DNA of 14,091 nt from Terana coerulea (GCA_024811115.1 JAKOGH010000676.1:1-14091), one strand, 5' to 3'; shown: positions 1-9,500, counted from the stretch's first letter. A program made the numbers and translations. The notes: generated by a model from the letters alone, not told the origin.

Positions 1-359
1 AGAAGGCTTGGATATGGTGCATGCACACAAGCACGTCTTCTGGTAGCTATAATCTGAGATTGTGAGTCATTGCCAACTCATGCTTATTGTCATATACGCT
101 TGACTTTAGCAGGCATATCTCGTGACGACGAGGGCGCAGGGCCTTTCCAGAACAAATTTCAGACGCCGTAGGAGCTGTATTAGAAGGCAATATGCAAGTC
201 AGTTATTGCGAGCTAAGGTGGGTATCCTGCTATGGAATATGCAATGCAAGTCTGATTAGTGTGATGAGTGACCACTTCGCATGCGTTGCTGGGCACTGAC
301 TTTCGAATATCCAGAAGAACACCGGACTTATTTTTGTGGCATCGATGACTAGTGATAGG
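1..359. other. Gene-free flank, nothing recognised
   Basis: This stretch is rich in A and T and has no reading frame that resembles a protein family I know. The longest minus-strand frame here runs through the GGGTAA repeat to the right and has no recognisable motif, so I treat it as chance. Two short related words, one near 190 and one near 236 (both beginning ATATGCAA), are too short to call a repeat. Confidence 0.6.
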
Positions 360-618
360 CAAGGGTTTGCAAACTCTAAGGGTTAAGGGTAAGAGTACAA
401 AGGATAAGGGTAAGGGTTGAGGAAAGTTAACCCTCATCTGGCAGGGTCTGTATTTAAGTACCAGGCATGTTGCTAGAGAGGGCTGCAAGGTGTTGTAAGT
501 GCTTTCTATACCAATGCAAGCCACTCAAATAGAAGACTAACATTATAAATAAGTGGGAGAAAGCACTTAAAGCACTGTTTTCAGCCTATTTGGACAAGGG
601 TTTGAAGGGTAGCCCTCA

Positions 619-645
619 ACCCTTACCCTTCATGAGGGTAAGGGT
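619..645. repeat. Perfect 11-bp inverted repeat (hairpin)
   Basis: ACCCTTACCCT at 619-629 pairs perfectly with AGGGTAAGGGT at 635-645 across a five-base loop (TCATG). It lies in the right-hand GGGTAA block and is the strongest hairpin seen in the left 5 kb. Confidence 0.85.
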
Positions 646-666
646 ATTGGAGGGTAAGGGTAAGGG
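636..666 (+). other. Canonical G-quadruplex motif
   Basis: Five GGG tracts lie at 636-638, 642-644, 652-654, 658-660 and 664-666, separated by loops of 3, 7, 3 and 3 bases. This meets the usual definition of four or more G3 tracts with loops of 1-7. The first tracts are also the 3' arm of the hairpin at 619-645, so the two structures would compete. Confidence 0.75.
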
Positions 667-697
667 TTGCCCTCTGAGCATAGAGGGTTTACCCTTG

Positions 698-1236
698 CCA
701 ATTACTATCGACAACGGGCATTACAATGAGGTGTCTTTTCCATGTCTATTGAGAGTCATGGTGTCATTGCCAGTGCTGAATGCGTCGCATTTAACTTGTG
801 CTTTATTTGAAGGGAATCTCTCAGTGCTTTCTAACAGTTTGCATCGGTCTTTCGCCTAGTGCAACAAAGACACTGAGCGCTATTGAGCATCTCACAAAGG
901 AGATAGCAACCCCGGCATGTCAAGTCCTGGCTCTTAGCTCCATGAAGGACAACAGTGCGTCACTGAGTCAGTTGGATATAGCCCCGGGAAGTCGAAAGGG
1001 GAATGTACCACTCAGTGATGATGCTGTGCAGCAAGCTTTTGAAATGAACAGCAAATTAGATACATAATTACCTATCGGAGAATGTGCCATATGTTGAGCA
1101 TGCATACAACAGCTTCTGCTTTGGTGACACTGTTGCACAAGATAGGCTCTTTGAACTTCTAAAACTGCGAAAAATGTACACTATATGATACGGCATCACT
1201 TTAGCCCTACAGTCAAGCCCCTGAATGACCCCAAGT
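698..1236. other. Gene-free region, one unassigned open frame
   Basis: No recognised gene. A plus-strand frame at 798-1067 is open for 89 codons and ends in residues such as LSDDAVQQAFEMNSKLDT, which read like plausible protein, but I know no family for it and see no upstream signal or continuation. It may be the last exon or a remnant of an unknown gene, or chance. The segment 1068-1236 follows the stop of the first F-box-like copy and shows no clear similarity to the matching segment after the second copy. Confidence 0.4.
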
Positions 1237-1437
1237 CTAAGTCTGCAAGACTCCAAGTTCATGCAGCTGTGGAAAGACACTGGTGGTGACAAATTTTGAC
1301 AATTCGGCGTGTGATTTCTTTGGATGAAACTCTTCAACCTCTATAGGCTGGTTGAGGAAGCTGCTGTCAATAGTATACCAGGTAACAAGGATGCGCCTCA
1401 AACGCTTCTGCTCTACCATTGCCACTAGAACACTCTC

Positions 1438-1445
1438 CAGCTTTG
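1438..1445. repeat. Target-site duplication, left copy
   Basis: CAGCTTTG directly abuts the left inverted repeat of the miniature element. It matches 1992-1999 except for the second base. Confidence 0.8.
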
Positions 1446-1991
1446 TAGTGTTCGGGTAAGAACTCGGCGGAGTTTCTGACTGTGGTTATTAACCAAGGCG
1501 TCCGAGAGGGCCTTTTTGACTTGGGTTATTAACCGTTTATAACACCGGGCGCTAAAATCTCCCATGCACTGTGCAGCTGCAGCGGCGAAGCTCCGAGCTT
1601 GTTGAGATAGCGTTGAACAATGGAGTAAATGCATACAGGAGACTTAGGGAGTTGACTGTACGAGCTAGGCTGCCTTCAGGGAAAGAGTGAGCTCGTCGTC
1701 CACCCCCTGATGGATTTCAACGCTCGGACATACCGTGGGAACTCGACGACTGCAGTCACGAAAGGTACCTCGCCCGAGTCCAGCCTTGCAGTGACGAAGT
1801 GAGCCGACTAGGTACCCTTATACAGCGACGATAATGCCTCGTAAAACCCTACGGTAAGTCAGTCTACCCTCGGGGACCTCGGAGTTATTAACAGCCCCAA
1901 AACCCCCTCGACATTCTAACCGTTATTAACCTGTTAATAACCAGGTTACAAAGGGCAAGTTAATAACACATGAGTTTCTACCCGAACACTA
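1446..1991. mobile_element. hAT-type miniature element (MITE), 546 bp
   Basis: The ends are perfect 13-bp inverted repeats, TAGTGTTCGGGTA at 1446-1458 and TACCCGAACACTA at 1979-1991, with weaker pairing further in (GAACTC against GAAACTC). Flanking 8-mers CAGCTTTG (1438-1445) and CCGCTTTG (1992-1999) match at 7 of 8 positions, the duplication length of hAT transposons. The paralogous gene copy continues without a break across this point (about 3970-3980), so the empty site defines both borders. The nonamer GTTATTAAC or its complement GTTAATAAC occurs six times, two near the left end and four near the right. No transposase is encoded; the minus-strand frame at 1425-1634 has no transposase motif. 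It would depend on an autonomous hAT elsewhere. Confidence 0.88.
1484..1967. repeat. Six subterminal GTTATTAAC nonamers
   Basis: GTTATTAAC lies at about 1485-1493, 1525-1533, 1884-1892 and 1922-1930, and its complement GTTAATAAC at 1933-1941 and 1959-1967. The copies avoid the middle of the element and cluster within about 110 bp of each end. Subterminal repeats of this kind are known transposase-binding sites in hAT elements; that role here is inference. Confidence 0.7.
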
Positions 1992-1999
1992 CCGCTTTG
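1992..1999. repeat. Target-site duplication, right copy
   Basis: CCGCTTTG directly abuts the right inverted repeat. The intact paralogue reads CTCTCCGCTTCGG here, so this copy is probably nearer the original target and the left copy has changed at one base. Confidence 0.8.
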
Positions 2000-3337
2000 G
2001 CCAAGACCGACTGGGTGGTTTGCATATACCGAAGCACACTCGAAGGTGAGGGCCCAAGGCTGTAGTGTGATTTCTATGTATTCCAGCGATGTCGAGTCAG
2101 GGAGCAGGAGGAGACATGATTTCAGCAGGGCCCAAATTGGGGGTCTGGCGTGTGGTCGCTGCTCAAGCGGGATATGCAGGCGGAGCGACCGTAGGTTGCC
2201 ACTTTGAAATAGGCATTGCTGCGCCTTGCCGTTCGCAACCCATACTAACGCATCGATTTAGTTTAAGACGAAGCACTGTGCTCTAAAGGTGTTAGACGCA
2301 CCGTCGATGTGTTCCAGTGTCCCACAATTGATCTTGAATCGGACTCCGCCCTCGACAAAGTTGAAGTGTTGCTGAAGCCAGGCGAGAATCGCGTCAACGC
2401 GCATATCATGTCTGTCTTGGTGATGAAGGCACGCATGATGTCGGGTTCCACCCTCGTGTCGTAGACAAGTGACGATATGCGCGGCACAGCTTTGGCAACA
2501 TTGATCCAGTCTACCCTGGTGGCGAGGCGCTTCGCTTGCTGTCGGAAGTCTGTGCTCGGTTTGAAGTCTATGTGTCCAAAGCGTAACGTGTTGAGCTTGC
2601 TGAAGCGGGTCAAGATGTAGCACAGCGCTGCAGTATAGTTTTCGTAGGAAGGACAGACTTCACGATAGAGAGTAATAGTTGTTATAATTAGGCTCTCGAG
2701 GGACAGTGTGCCGGGGATACCGGTGATGGTAGCGCTGGCATGGATGGTTGAAGATGCCGCGCAACTCCAAGGAACGAAGTGCAGGAAACAGGGGAGATAG
2801 TCTTCAAACAAGTCCACCAGATCCATGTCCCAGTGATTTCTTGTCTCCGATACCGCAAAGATGGTGAGGTACCGCACTGCATGTTGTGTCCTCAGGAATG
2901 GCGCACTTCGCACAAAGTCCTGGATGAGAAGAAGATTCTTCCAGCGCAGCCATGCGCGATCCGTTGATTCGATGATACAAGGAAACGAGAGGGAGCGAAA
3001 GCATTCTTCGGTGAATGCGGCGTGCCACGCCCTGCGAGACCAGGGAACCGGCAAGCAGCGTCGCCTTCACGCGTGCCTTTTGTGGAGTGGTGAAATCGTC
3101 GTGGACGATTAGATCGATGATGATCCGCAGAACGTCGTCACGGAAGCTCGTTGCTACCATAGTCGGTGCCGCGCTCCTGAGCAGCCAGAGTAGCGGTAAG
3201 CTCCTTGTGCACAGGCGCAGCCGGTGGTTGAGGCCTCGTCTGCGCTGTATCATACTGTTCCGTAATCTGCCCGACACGGATGTATGAGAAGACTTCGGAC
3301 GAGAAGATAAATCACGGCGTTGCGCGCTGCTCACCAT

Positions 3338-3756
3338 TCGCGTGATCACCTAGGAATTAGGAATTACTGAGGCAGGTTTAAGTCAACGGCGAAAGGGTCG
3401 TGGTTGAGGACGTCGAGTGTGGACGTTGAGTACTAGTGTGGACGTTGAGTGTAGAGTTTAAGCCGTGCCGCCACGATGTCATACATCATTCGCTGACGGC
3501 CGGAACCTAATCATCAGCCCACTGGCAATCACATAAAGCGTGAGGCACACTACATCGAGTCTCAGGCTGTAAACCAGCAAGTCCTTTCGCTTAGACCGTA
3601 CGGCTCGTTTATTGCCCCTACAAACAGGCGGTTTTGGCAGTTTGGTGATCGACTCTTGATAGTTTTATGCTAAACACATAAAAGTAGCAACCAAAACATG
3701 CTCACTTCCAATAATCAATACTGTTAAACAGTCCTAGTCCTCGTCGTAATCCAGCT
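3338..3756. other. Intergenic region between the F-box-like copies
   Basis: This carries the upstream region of copy 1 and the downstream region of copy 2. ACATCATTCGCTGAC at 3483-3497 matches ACATCATTTGCTGAC at 5621-5635 at 14 of 15 bases, at similar distances from the two start codons (146 and 124 bases). The duplicated unit therefore included promoter DNA. No TATA box or other element can be placed with confidence. Confidence 0.55.
3416..3450. repeat. Short tandem repeat, 16-bp unit, period 19
   Basis: AGTGTGGACGTTGAGT occurs exactly at 3416-3431 and 3435-3450. A third, degenerate unit (GAGGACGTCGAGTG) precedes them at about 3405-3418. The repeat lies upstream of the start codon of copy 1 and has no match upstream of copy 2. 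Confidence 0.8.
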
Positions 3757-5497
3757 TCAATGATCATGGGCCCATAGGGCTCCGAGCTCGTGTAGACGCG
3801 GGAACATACTGGTGCTGTTAAATCTTGACAATTCGGCATGCGACTTCTCCGGGCGATGCTTTTCCAGGTCCATGAGTTGGTTGAGGTAGTTGCCGTCGTC
3901 AGCGAGTATACCACGCAACGACAACGCGCGCCAGGCGTTTCTGCTCCACCATTGCAACCAGCACACTCTCCGCTTCGGCGATGGCCGACCGGGAGGTCTG
4001 CACATTCTGGAGCGCGCTCTCGAAGGCGTTGAGGCGATAAGGATCGTCGGTCTGCAGCGCAATTTCTATGGAATTCAGGGATACGGAGTCAGGAAGTAGG
4101 AGGAGGCAGGATTTCAGTTGCACCCATATGTCGCAGTCTGGCATGTGGGAGAACAGCTGAACACGTAGGGCGGAGCTGACCTCAGGCCATCACCCTGAAA
4201 TCACGCCTTGCAGCGCGTTGCCGTTCCTGACCCATACTAATGTATTGATTCAGTTCACGGAGAAGCAATGTCGCGGGAAGAGGCTGGACGTACTGCCAAT
4301 GTGTTCCACTGTGTCACGATTGAGCTCGAAGCCATCCTCGGCGAAGGAAACGTCCGTCCCCCGGGCTCGAAGCGCTTCAGCGCACTCGTTATCCCGTCTT
4401 GGCTCTGAAGACACGCATAATATCATAATCTATCCCGAAGTCGTGGACGAGGGACGATATGTCGCGGCATGGCTTTGGAAACGCTGGTCCAGTCTACCTT
4501 AGCAGCGAGACGTTCGAGCCAGCTCGGTTTGAAGTCTATCCGTCCGAAGCGTAACTGGTCGAGCTTGCTAAAGCCGCTCAAGATGTAGCACAGCGCTGCG
4601 ACAGGGTTTCGCGTCTGGACGATAGAATCGTGACCACTGGTCCGTGATAATCAAGCTCTCAAGCTCCAAATGAGCCGGGGCGACCGGTAATGCCTACCGC
4701 GGCACGGAAGGTTGGGGATAGTCGCGCAACTCCAGGGAACGAAGCGCAGGGAAAAGCGGTAGGTAGTCCTCGAACAGTTCTACCAAGTCCATGTCGTGGA
4801 CGCCTTTTGTTCCCGACACCGAGAAAATAGTGATGTGCCGCACTACACTCTGTGTCCTCAGGAATGACCCAGTCCGCACGAAGTCCTGGATGAGACGAAG
4901 CTTCTCCTTGTGCGGCTCTGACGGTTCTTCTGATTGGGTGACGCAAGGGAACGAGAGAGAGTTAGTCCTCGAACAGTTCTACCAAGTCCATGTCGTGGAC
5001 GCCTTTTGTTCCCGACACCGAGAAAATAGTGATGTGCCGCACTACACTCTGTGTCCTCAGGAATGACCCAGTCCGCACGAAGTCCTGGATGAGACGAAGC
5101 TTCTCCTTGTGCGGCTCTGACGGTTCTTCTGATTGGGTGACGCAAGGGAGAGCGAGAGAGTGGAAGTACTCTTGAGCAAATGCTACGCGCCCACGTCTTG
5201 AGACCAAGGGAACCTCGCGAGCAGAGTCGCCTTCGCGCGTGCCCTTCGGCGAGTTGTGAAATCGTCGTGGGCGACTAGGTCGACGAGGACCCACAAAACG
5301 TCGTGCGGGAGCCTGCCAATACCAGATTCGCTGTCCTGGCCTTGAGAAGTCGCAGTGGTGGAGGAATCCTCTTGCACAGACGCATCCGGTACATTAGCCC
5401 CTATGTTGAGCTGCCCGCAGCCTGTCCGGAGTTGGTCTATGAGAACGTAGAAAGATGAATGGTGGTGCTACAGCGTAAGTACTTGTCTTCTCACCAT
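3757..5497 (-). pseudogene. F-box-like protein, copy 2, disrupted
   Basis: Tandem paralogue of the copy at 1237-3337. The start is placed at 5497 because ATGGTGAG is shared with copy 1. The F-box-like start reads GRLPHDVLWVLVDLVAHDDF (about 5320-5260), then KATLLA; a frameshift near 5205 moves the following SLVS-equivalent to another frame. The segment EEPSEPHKEKLRLIQDFVRT to DMDLVELFEDYLP (about 5120-4760) appears twice because of a 199-bp tandem duplication, which is not a multiple of three. More shifts lie near 4250 and 3912; the last turns MVEQKRLARVVVAWYT into a premature stop. Without the duplication the span is 1,542 bp, almost the length of copy 1 without its transposon. It is probably non-functional unless the indels are sequencing errors. 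Confidence 0.65.
4764..5161. repeat. 199-bp direct tandem duplication
   Basis: Positions 4764-4962 are repeated at 4963-5161. By eye the copies are identical except for three bases in a GA-rich tail (GGGAACGAGAG against GGGAGAGCGAG). The near identity makes this very recent or an assembly artefact. It shifts the frame of the F-box-like copy that contains it. Confidence 0.92.
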
Positions 5498-5692
5498 TTG
5501 TATTATTATGAGCGAAACCGATATCTATTGGCTAAACCCGCTCTTAGGCGGATTTGTGTAAGTGGGGTGGAGGCAATTTGCCAATAGTGAGGTAGCCCCT
5601 ATTGTCAGCGCGCGGTCCGTACATCATTTGCTGACTAATCCGCGAGGCTCGAACACATAGCGGCCGTCGCGTGACAGCGCTGCTACGGTGTC
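5498..5692. other. Truncated upstream region of F-box-like copy 2
   Basis: About 195 bases separate the start codon of copy 2 from the LINE tail. The segment holds the ACATCATTTGCTGAC match to copy 1 and ends in CTACGGTGTC, where the T run begins. The retrotransposon thus landed within about 200 bp upstream of the gene, probably in or near its promoter. Confidence 0.6.
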
Positions 5693-5703
5693 TTTTTTTT
5701 TTT
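5693..5703 (-). other. Poly(A) tail of the LINE
   Basis: A run of 11 T on the plus strand directly follows GGTGTC. It marks the 3' end of the retrotransposon and the insertion point. Confidence 0.85.
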
Positions 5704-5996
5704 GAAATCTGATATTGTTAACGAAGCGCGGGACGAACCGCATGAGCTCCGGTGCTAATAGATCTGTATCTACTGGGTCCGTTGAGTGTGAATCCGTGTG
5801 TCCGTGGTGTCGACTCGCCGGGGCACCCCCCTGGGATAGGTGCCCTTTTCTTCCCCCTTACGGACAGGAAGGGCGGCCTTCGGCGGCACTCTGGCCCGAA
5901 ACCCGATGCCCTCGAGAAAACAACCCGCCCAGAGCCGGGTTTGAACCCGAGACTCGAGAAACCCTGCGCACAAGGAAATAAGAAAGCCACACCGCA
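5704..5996 (-). other. LINE 3' untranslated region
   Basis: About 290 bases lie between the last stop and the A tail, without a credible coding frame. The segment is GC-rich and holds a six-base-pair palindrome (CGGGTTTGAACCCG, 5936-5949) with CTCGAGAAA on both sides (5911-5919 and 5954-5962). Such folds could be recognised by the element's reverse transcriptase, as in other LINEs; that is speculation. Confidence 0.6.
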
Positions 5997-6542
5997 CTAC
6001 ATGTAGGCATATAGCCCTACATAGTCTGGATGAGCACCCTTACGGTACTTATATCTCTGTTCCTGCACCCATGCAGGATCAAGCCACATATTGGCCTTTG
6101 GTGGTTTCACTATGACGCGAGTGGGCTTCTGGTACTTTCGCAACCGGTCGATAAACCGGGCCTTTTCCCTTTCAATCCACTCCCTACCCTCAGCGACCGA
6201 AGATCTTCTTCCATCGCTAGGGTGGTGTCTAGGTCCCATCCGAACTCGACAAGGAGCTTATCCTCAGCTCCTCGTCTATATCTGGTCCGAATTTATTCCG
6301 GATATTGTTGACAGCGTGCCACCCCCACCACTGATCAAAGTTTGGTCGAGTTTATCCCAATCCACCATCTCCTCGGCCTTCTTCCATCTGCGGAGAAGTG
6401 CCGGTGCATGTTGTATGTCCCACTGGAAGCGCGCTAATCTGCGCATTCTTCCGTGAAGATCTGCTTTGAGAGCAGCAAGGGAGTCCTCCTTCCGGACCCC
6501 ATTGTGCTCATCATCATATATCTGTTCCCTCAGTTCAGCCAC
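5997..6542 (-). pseudogene. Coding extension after ORF2, unknown function
   Basis: The ORF2 frame stops at 6530, but a second frame overlaps it from about 6542 and reads AELREQIYDDEHNGVRKEDS, then a basic stretch (HGRMRRLARFQWD) and LLRRWKKAEEMVDWDKLDQT. After frame changes near 6285, 6255 and 6215 it continues as EWIEREKARFIDRLRKYQKP, then VIVKPPKANMWLDPAWVQEQ, and ends at 5997. The composition is charged and protein-like, with a probable helical or coiled N-terminal half. I recognise no domain. It could be a third ORF translated by reinitiation, or the true C-terminus of ORF2 cut off by a one-base indel; the many indels in this copy favour the latter. Confidence 0.55.
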
Positions 6543-9500
6543 TTGAATGTGGCTACCATCGGGTTCAGTTTCAGGAAGAGGGCAATGTCCTCTTCAGTAA
6601 AGGCGAAGACTCTCCGGCGAGCATCGGCAGATAGTGCCTTGCTCCCGTATCTCGCCGCTATCTCAAACAATTCTCTGTCTGTGAATTGATGATTCCCTTC
6701 TCTGATGAAGCGGCGCGTCCACAGCTTGCAATCATACAGAATATGATCGCGTGTTTCGCATCTCCGCTGCACCAGCACTGGGCGACCTTCTCCTGATCTG
6801 GGAGATTGATCTTTTGTCTGTACGCTCCGTGTGGGAAGTGATTGCTCCTGAAGCGTACGAAACGGGAAAGATCTTCTGATCCTTTCCCATGGTTTTCAGG
6901 TACCAGTTCGTGGAATATTTCCACGTGACGTTTGCCTGATCATGTTTAGACCCTCTGTTCGGAATTGGCTTAGTGTTTTCCACGTTCTTCCGCAGTACTT
7001 AGGGTCTCTGCGCATGTTTGTCCACTTTTCGTGGTGAGTTCGTCCATGGACTGCAGGGCAATAGACTGCGACACGTAGTGTGGTTGTGCCTCAGCCTTTG
7101 CCCCTTCTCCCGCTAACTTATCGACTTCCTCGTTCTGAGGCACGTCGCGATGGCCTGGGCACCAATTGAGCACAATTTTGTTTCTTGGGCTCTTGTCTAA
7201 CCATGCCCGTGCAACTTTGCACGTCATGACTGCAACCATCTGGGCATTGCCCTTATCAGGTTTGAGAATGGATTCGATCGCCCCCATTGTCTGCAAAGAC
7301 TTGTATGGTGCGGATACCGTCTGCAGCATCGCTGACAGCTTCTTTGATTCCTTTGGCCAGGGCCATCATCTCCGCATCATACGGAGTTGCTTTCCCACAC
7401 CCAAAGAAACCTTGTTTTGAGGTGCCATCATGATTGTACACCTTCCAGCTTGCTCCTGTTCGGAGTTTTTCAAATGACTTTTGTCCTTTTTGGGACCCGT
7501 CTGTGAAAACCACCCTCGTCGTTTCCGACTTAGTGGCTTCTTTTAGCTTCGGAGGAACACCTCCTTTAGCCATGGGGAACTCTTCCGAGCTCTTTGTTGG
7601 CGCTTTAGTGTTTATGCTAATGCGATCATTGTCATAATACTCGTCAATTAACCTGTCGCCGGGCCGGCACTCAGGATTGACGAGATCAAAGTCCTCGTTG
7701 CTGATCTTCCCCTTATGGTTGATGTGTACCATAGGGTGTCTGCATCTCTTGTCTTCCTTTCCTTGTATGGGAAAGGAGCGACAATGTTGGTGGAATTCAC
7801 CTTCCAGTCCGCCGTGAGATGCGCCCTTGAGGTGCCCTCATGCAGCGTTCTCGTGCGCAAACACTGTTTGTGCATAAATTTATCGATCTGGAGTTTAATG
7901 GGCAGTAAACCTGCCATTGTCTCCATCGCTCCAATGGGAGTGCTTTTAAAGCCTCCCGTTATCCATCTGGCGCCTCTGTTTTGGGCCAACTGTAACTGAT
8001 GGCAAGCGCCTTTCAGTCCAGACCAGTCTGGGCGCCACCATAATTGGGCGCCATATGTTATGATCGGCATGACGCACGAGACGTACAGCCTTCTCTTATC
8101 CTTGGGTTTGAACCCTCGGTTTGAGTTCCCCAGCATCCTGAGGGCGTTCACCGTGCTGCATGCCCTGGTGGCGTAGAACTTGATGTGATCTCTAAATGAT
8201 AACGTCGGATCCAGGTAGAATCCGAGGTATCTCATTTTGTGAGCCGGCTTAACGGTGTGCATGACTCCGTCAACCTTGACTCTGAGTTTTGGCCCTAATG
8301 GGTCGTTCTCAGTCCATTCTCCTGCACTCTTTTTACGGAAGTGCATTAGTTCTAGTTTGTCTGCTTCAGCTCCCAATCCCATCCGATTGAGGCCTGACAT
8401 GACTTCGCAAATACTGCTTTTAACAGTAAGTTGTTATATTTCAGTTGGTCCTCCGGATCGGCAGATCTTTCGCTACGTGGATGAGTCCATCATCCACGAA
8501 GAATTGAATGGTCGTGTGACCATTTGCTTTGATCTCTTTGGGGGTCCAATCGTGCCTTAGCACGTGTACCTCACCATCATGTGATATTTTGATCACGCGC
8601 TTCGTGGCTGCCACTTTGTGTAGCCACGGCGCTATGTATAATCCGGTCAGTATCGGAGACAGGGCTGATCCCTGCCCGACACCAGTCGAAAAGTCCATGG
8701 GATCCATTTGTTTCCCATTGAATATGAACTGCGTTTGTCTGTCGACAAGGTAGTTCTCAAAGTAGAACACAGCGACTTGTTAAAGCCCTTGTTTCGTAGA
8801 ATGCCTGCCATCAACTCGTGGTTGATGGAAGGGAAGAATTGCGAGACATCCAGAAGCAAGGCCGGACGACTCCATGCCCTGCTTCCATGCCTGTTTAATG
8901 TTGTGCACGAGTTGAATACCCGCATCCGTTGTGCTGTGCTGCATCGTGCCTCCGAACTGATTCGGGTGCATGATGCCGTACTTCTGGCCCGTCAAACTGC
9001 ATGCGTCTGGCGATGAGTTTTTCCAGTAGTTTTCCTAAGCAGTTTAGGAGAACAATCGGTCTGTAAGCCTTAGCCTTCGTATAGTCCGGCTTATTTGGCT
9101 TTGGAATGACAACAGTTCTCGACTGTTTGAATATTCTGGGTGGACCCCGAATCTTATGCACGCATTGAAATAAGCCAAAATAGGCCTTTCCATGTCGATT
9201 TCATCTCCCTCTTCACCATAGGGGAGTTCTCTCGCATCAGTAACGATGCGCTTCAACCAGAACCATGACACATTATCTGGGCCAGGCGCTGAGAAGTTAC
9301 TTGTGAGCGCCAATTCCTTCCGCAGCTCGTGCCTGCTGAAGTTCTTGAACTCTCTTTCCTCGTGAGTTTCAAATTCACCGAGAATGGACATATCCACTTT
9401 ACGTGGATTTTCCGGTGTAAACTGTTCCTGGAAGAGTTTTCCTAGCTTCTCTTCCGAATCAGCTGGCTCGCCTTGTCTATCGACAAGGCCTGTGTTCGCA

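Larger units (their letters stand above)
360..697. repeat. GGGTAA-rich repeat with inverted ends
   Basis: Seen in the sequence: two blocks (about 360-420 and 595-697) are packed with GGGTAA, GGGTTA and complementary words, separated by about 170 bases of ordinary sequence. The outer ends are inverted copies, CAAGGGT at 360-366 and ACCCTTG at 691-697. A looser inverted match continues outward (AGTGATAGG on the left, AGTAATTGG on the reverse strand of the right flank). GTGCTTTCT at 499-507 and AGAAAGCAC at 559-567 form an inner inverted pair. The arrangement resembles a small non-autonomous DNA transposon with repetitive subterminal ends, possibly hAT-like, but I found no convincing target-site duplication. 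A degenerate satellite is the alternative. Confidence 0.5.
1237..3337 (-). pseudogene. F-box-like protein, copy 1, disrupted
   Basis: Reads from ATG at 3337-3335 to a stop at 1237. The N-terminal part (about 3180-3015) reads DDVLRIIIDLIVHDDFTT, then KATLLAGSLVS and AWHAAF, the layout of fungal F-box-like proteins, which usually recruit substrates to SCF ubiquitin ligases. The link between SLVS and AWH needs one base fewer near 3035, so the motif is frameshifted. A long open stretch follows (about 3054-2263) with no domain I can name. The 3' part is frameshifted near 2270 and split by a miniature transposon at 1446-1991. Removing that and one target-site copy leaves about 1.55 kb (roughly 515 codons). 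The last part (MVEQKRLRRILVTWYT to LHELGVLQT) matches copy 2. Function is inferred only from the N-terminus; intron use is unknown. Confidence 0.65.

Noticed and set aside
360..697. Internal telomere tract
   Set aside because: The unit is irregular, appears in both orientations, and never forms a clean TTAGGG array.
590..859. Plus-strand open frame through the GGGTAA block
   Set aside because: It consists of translated repeat and has no protein-like features.
1425..1634. Minus-strand open frame in the miniature element as a transposase remnant
   Set aside because: It crosses the element border and shows no hAT dimerisation or catalytic motif.
1992..2310. Introns that could explain some frame changes in the F-box-like copies
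   Set aside because: Candidate GT-AG pairs near 2240-2280 and 4200-4250 do not keep the frame in both copies, while one-base indels do.
5936..5949. tRNA-like B box (GGTTCAAACCC on the minus strand) in the LINE 3' UTR
   Set aside because: It matches the T-loop consensus but is better explained as a palindrome. No A box, acceptor stem or anticodon arm could be placed at the right distances.
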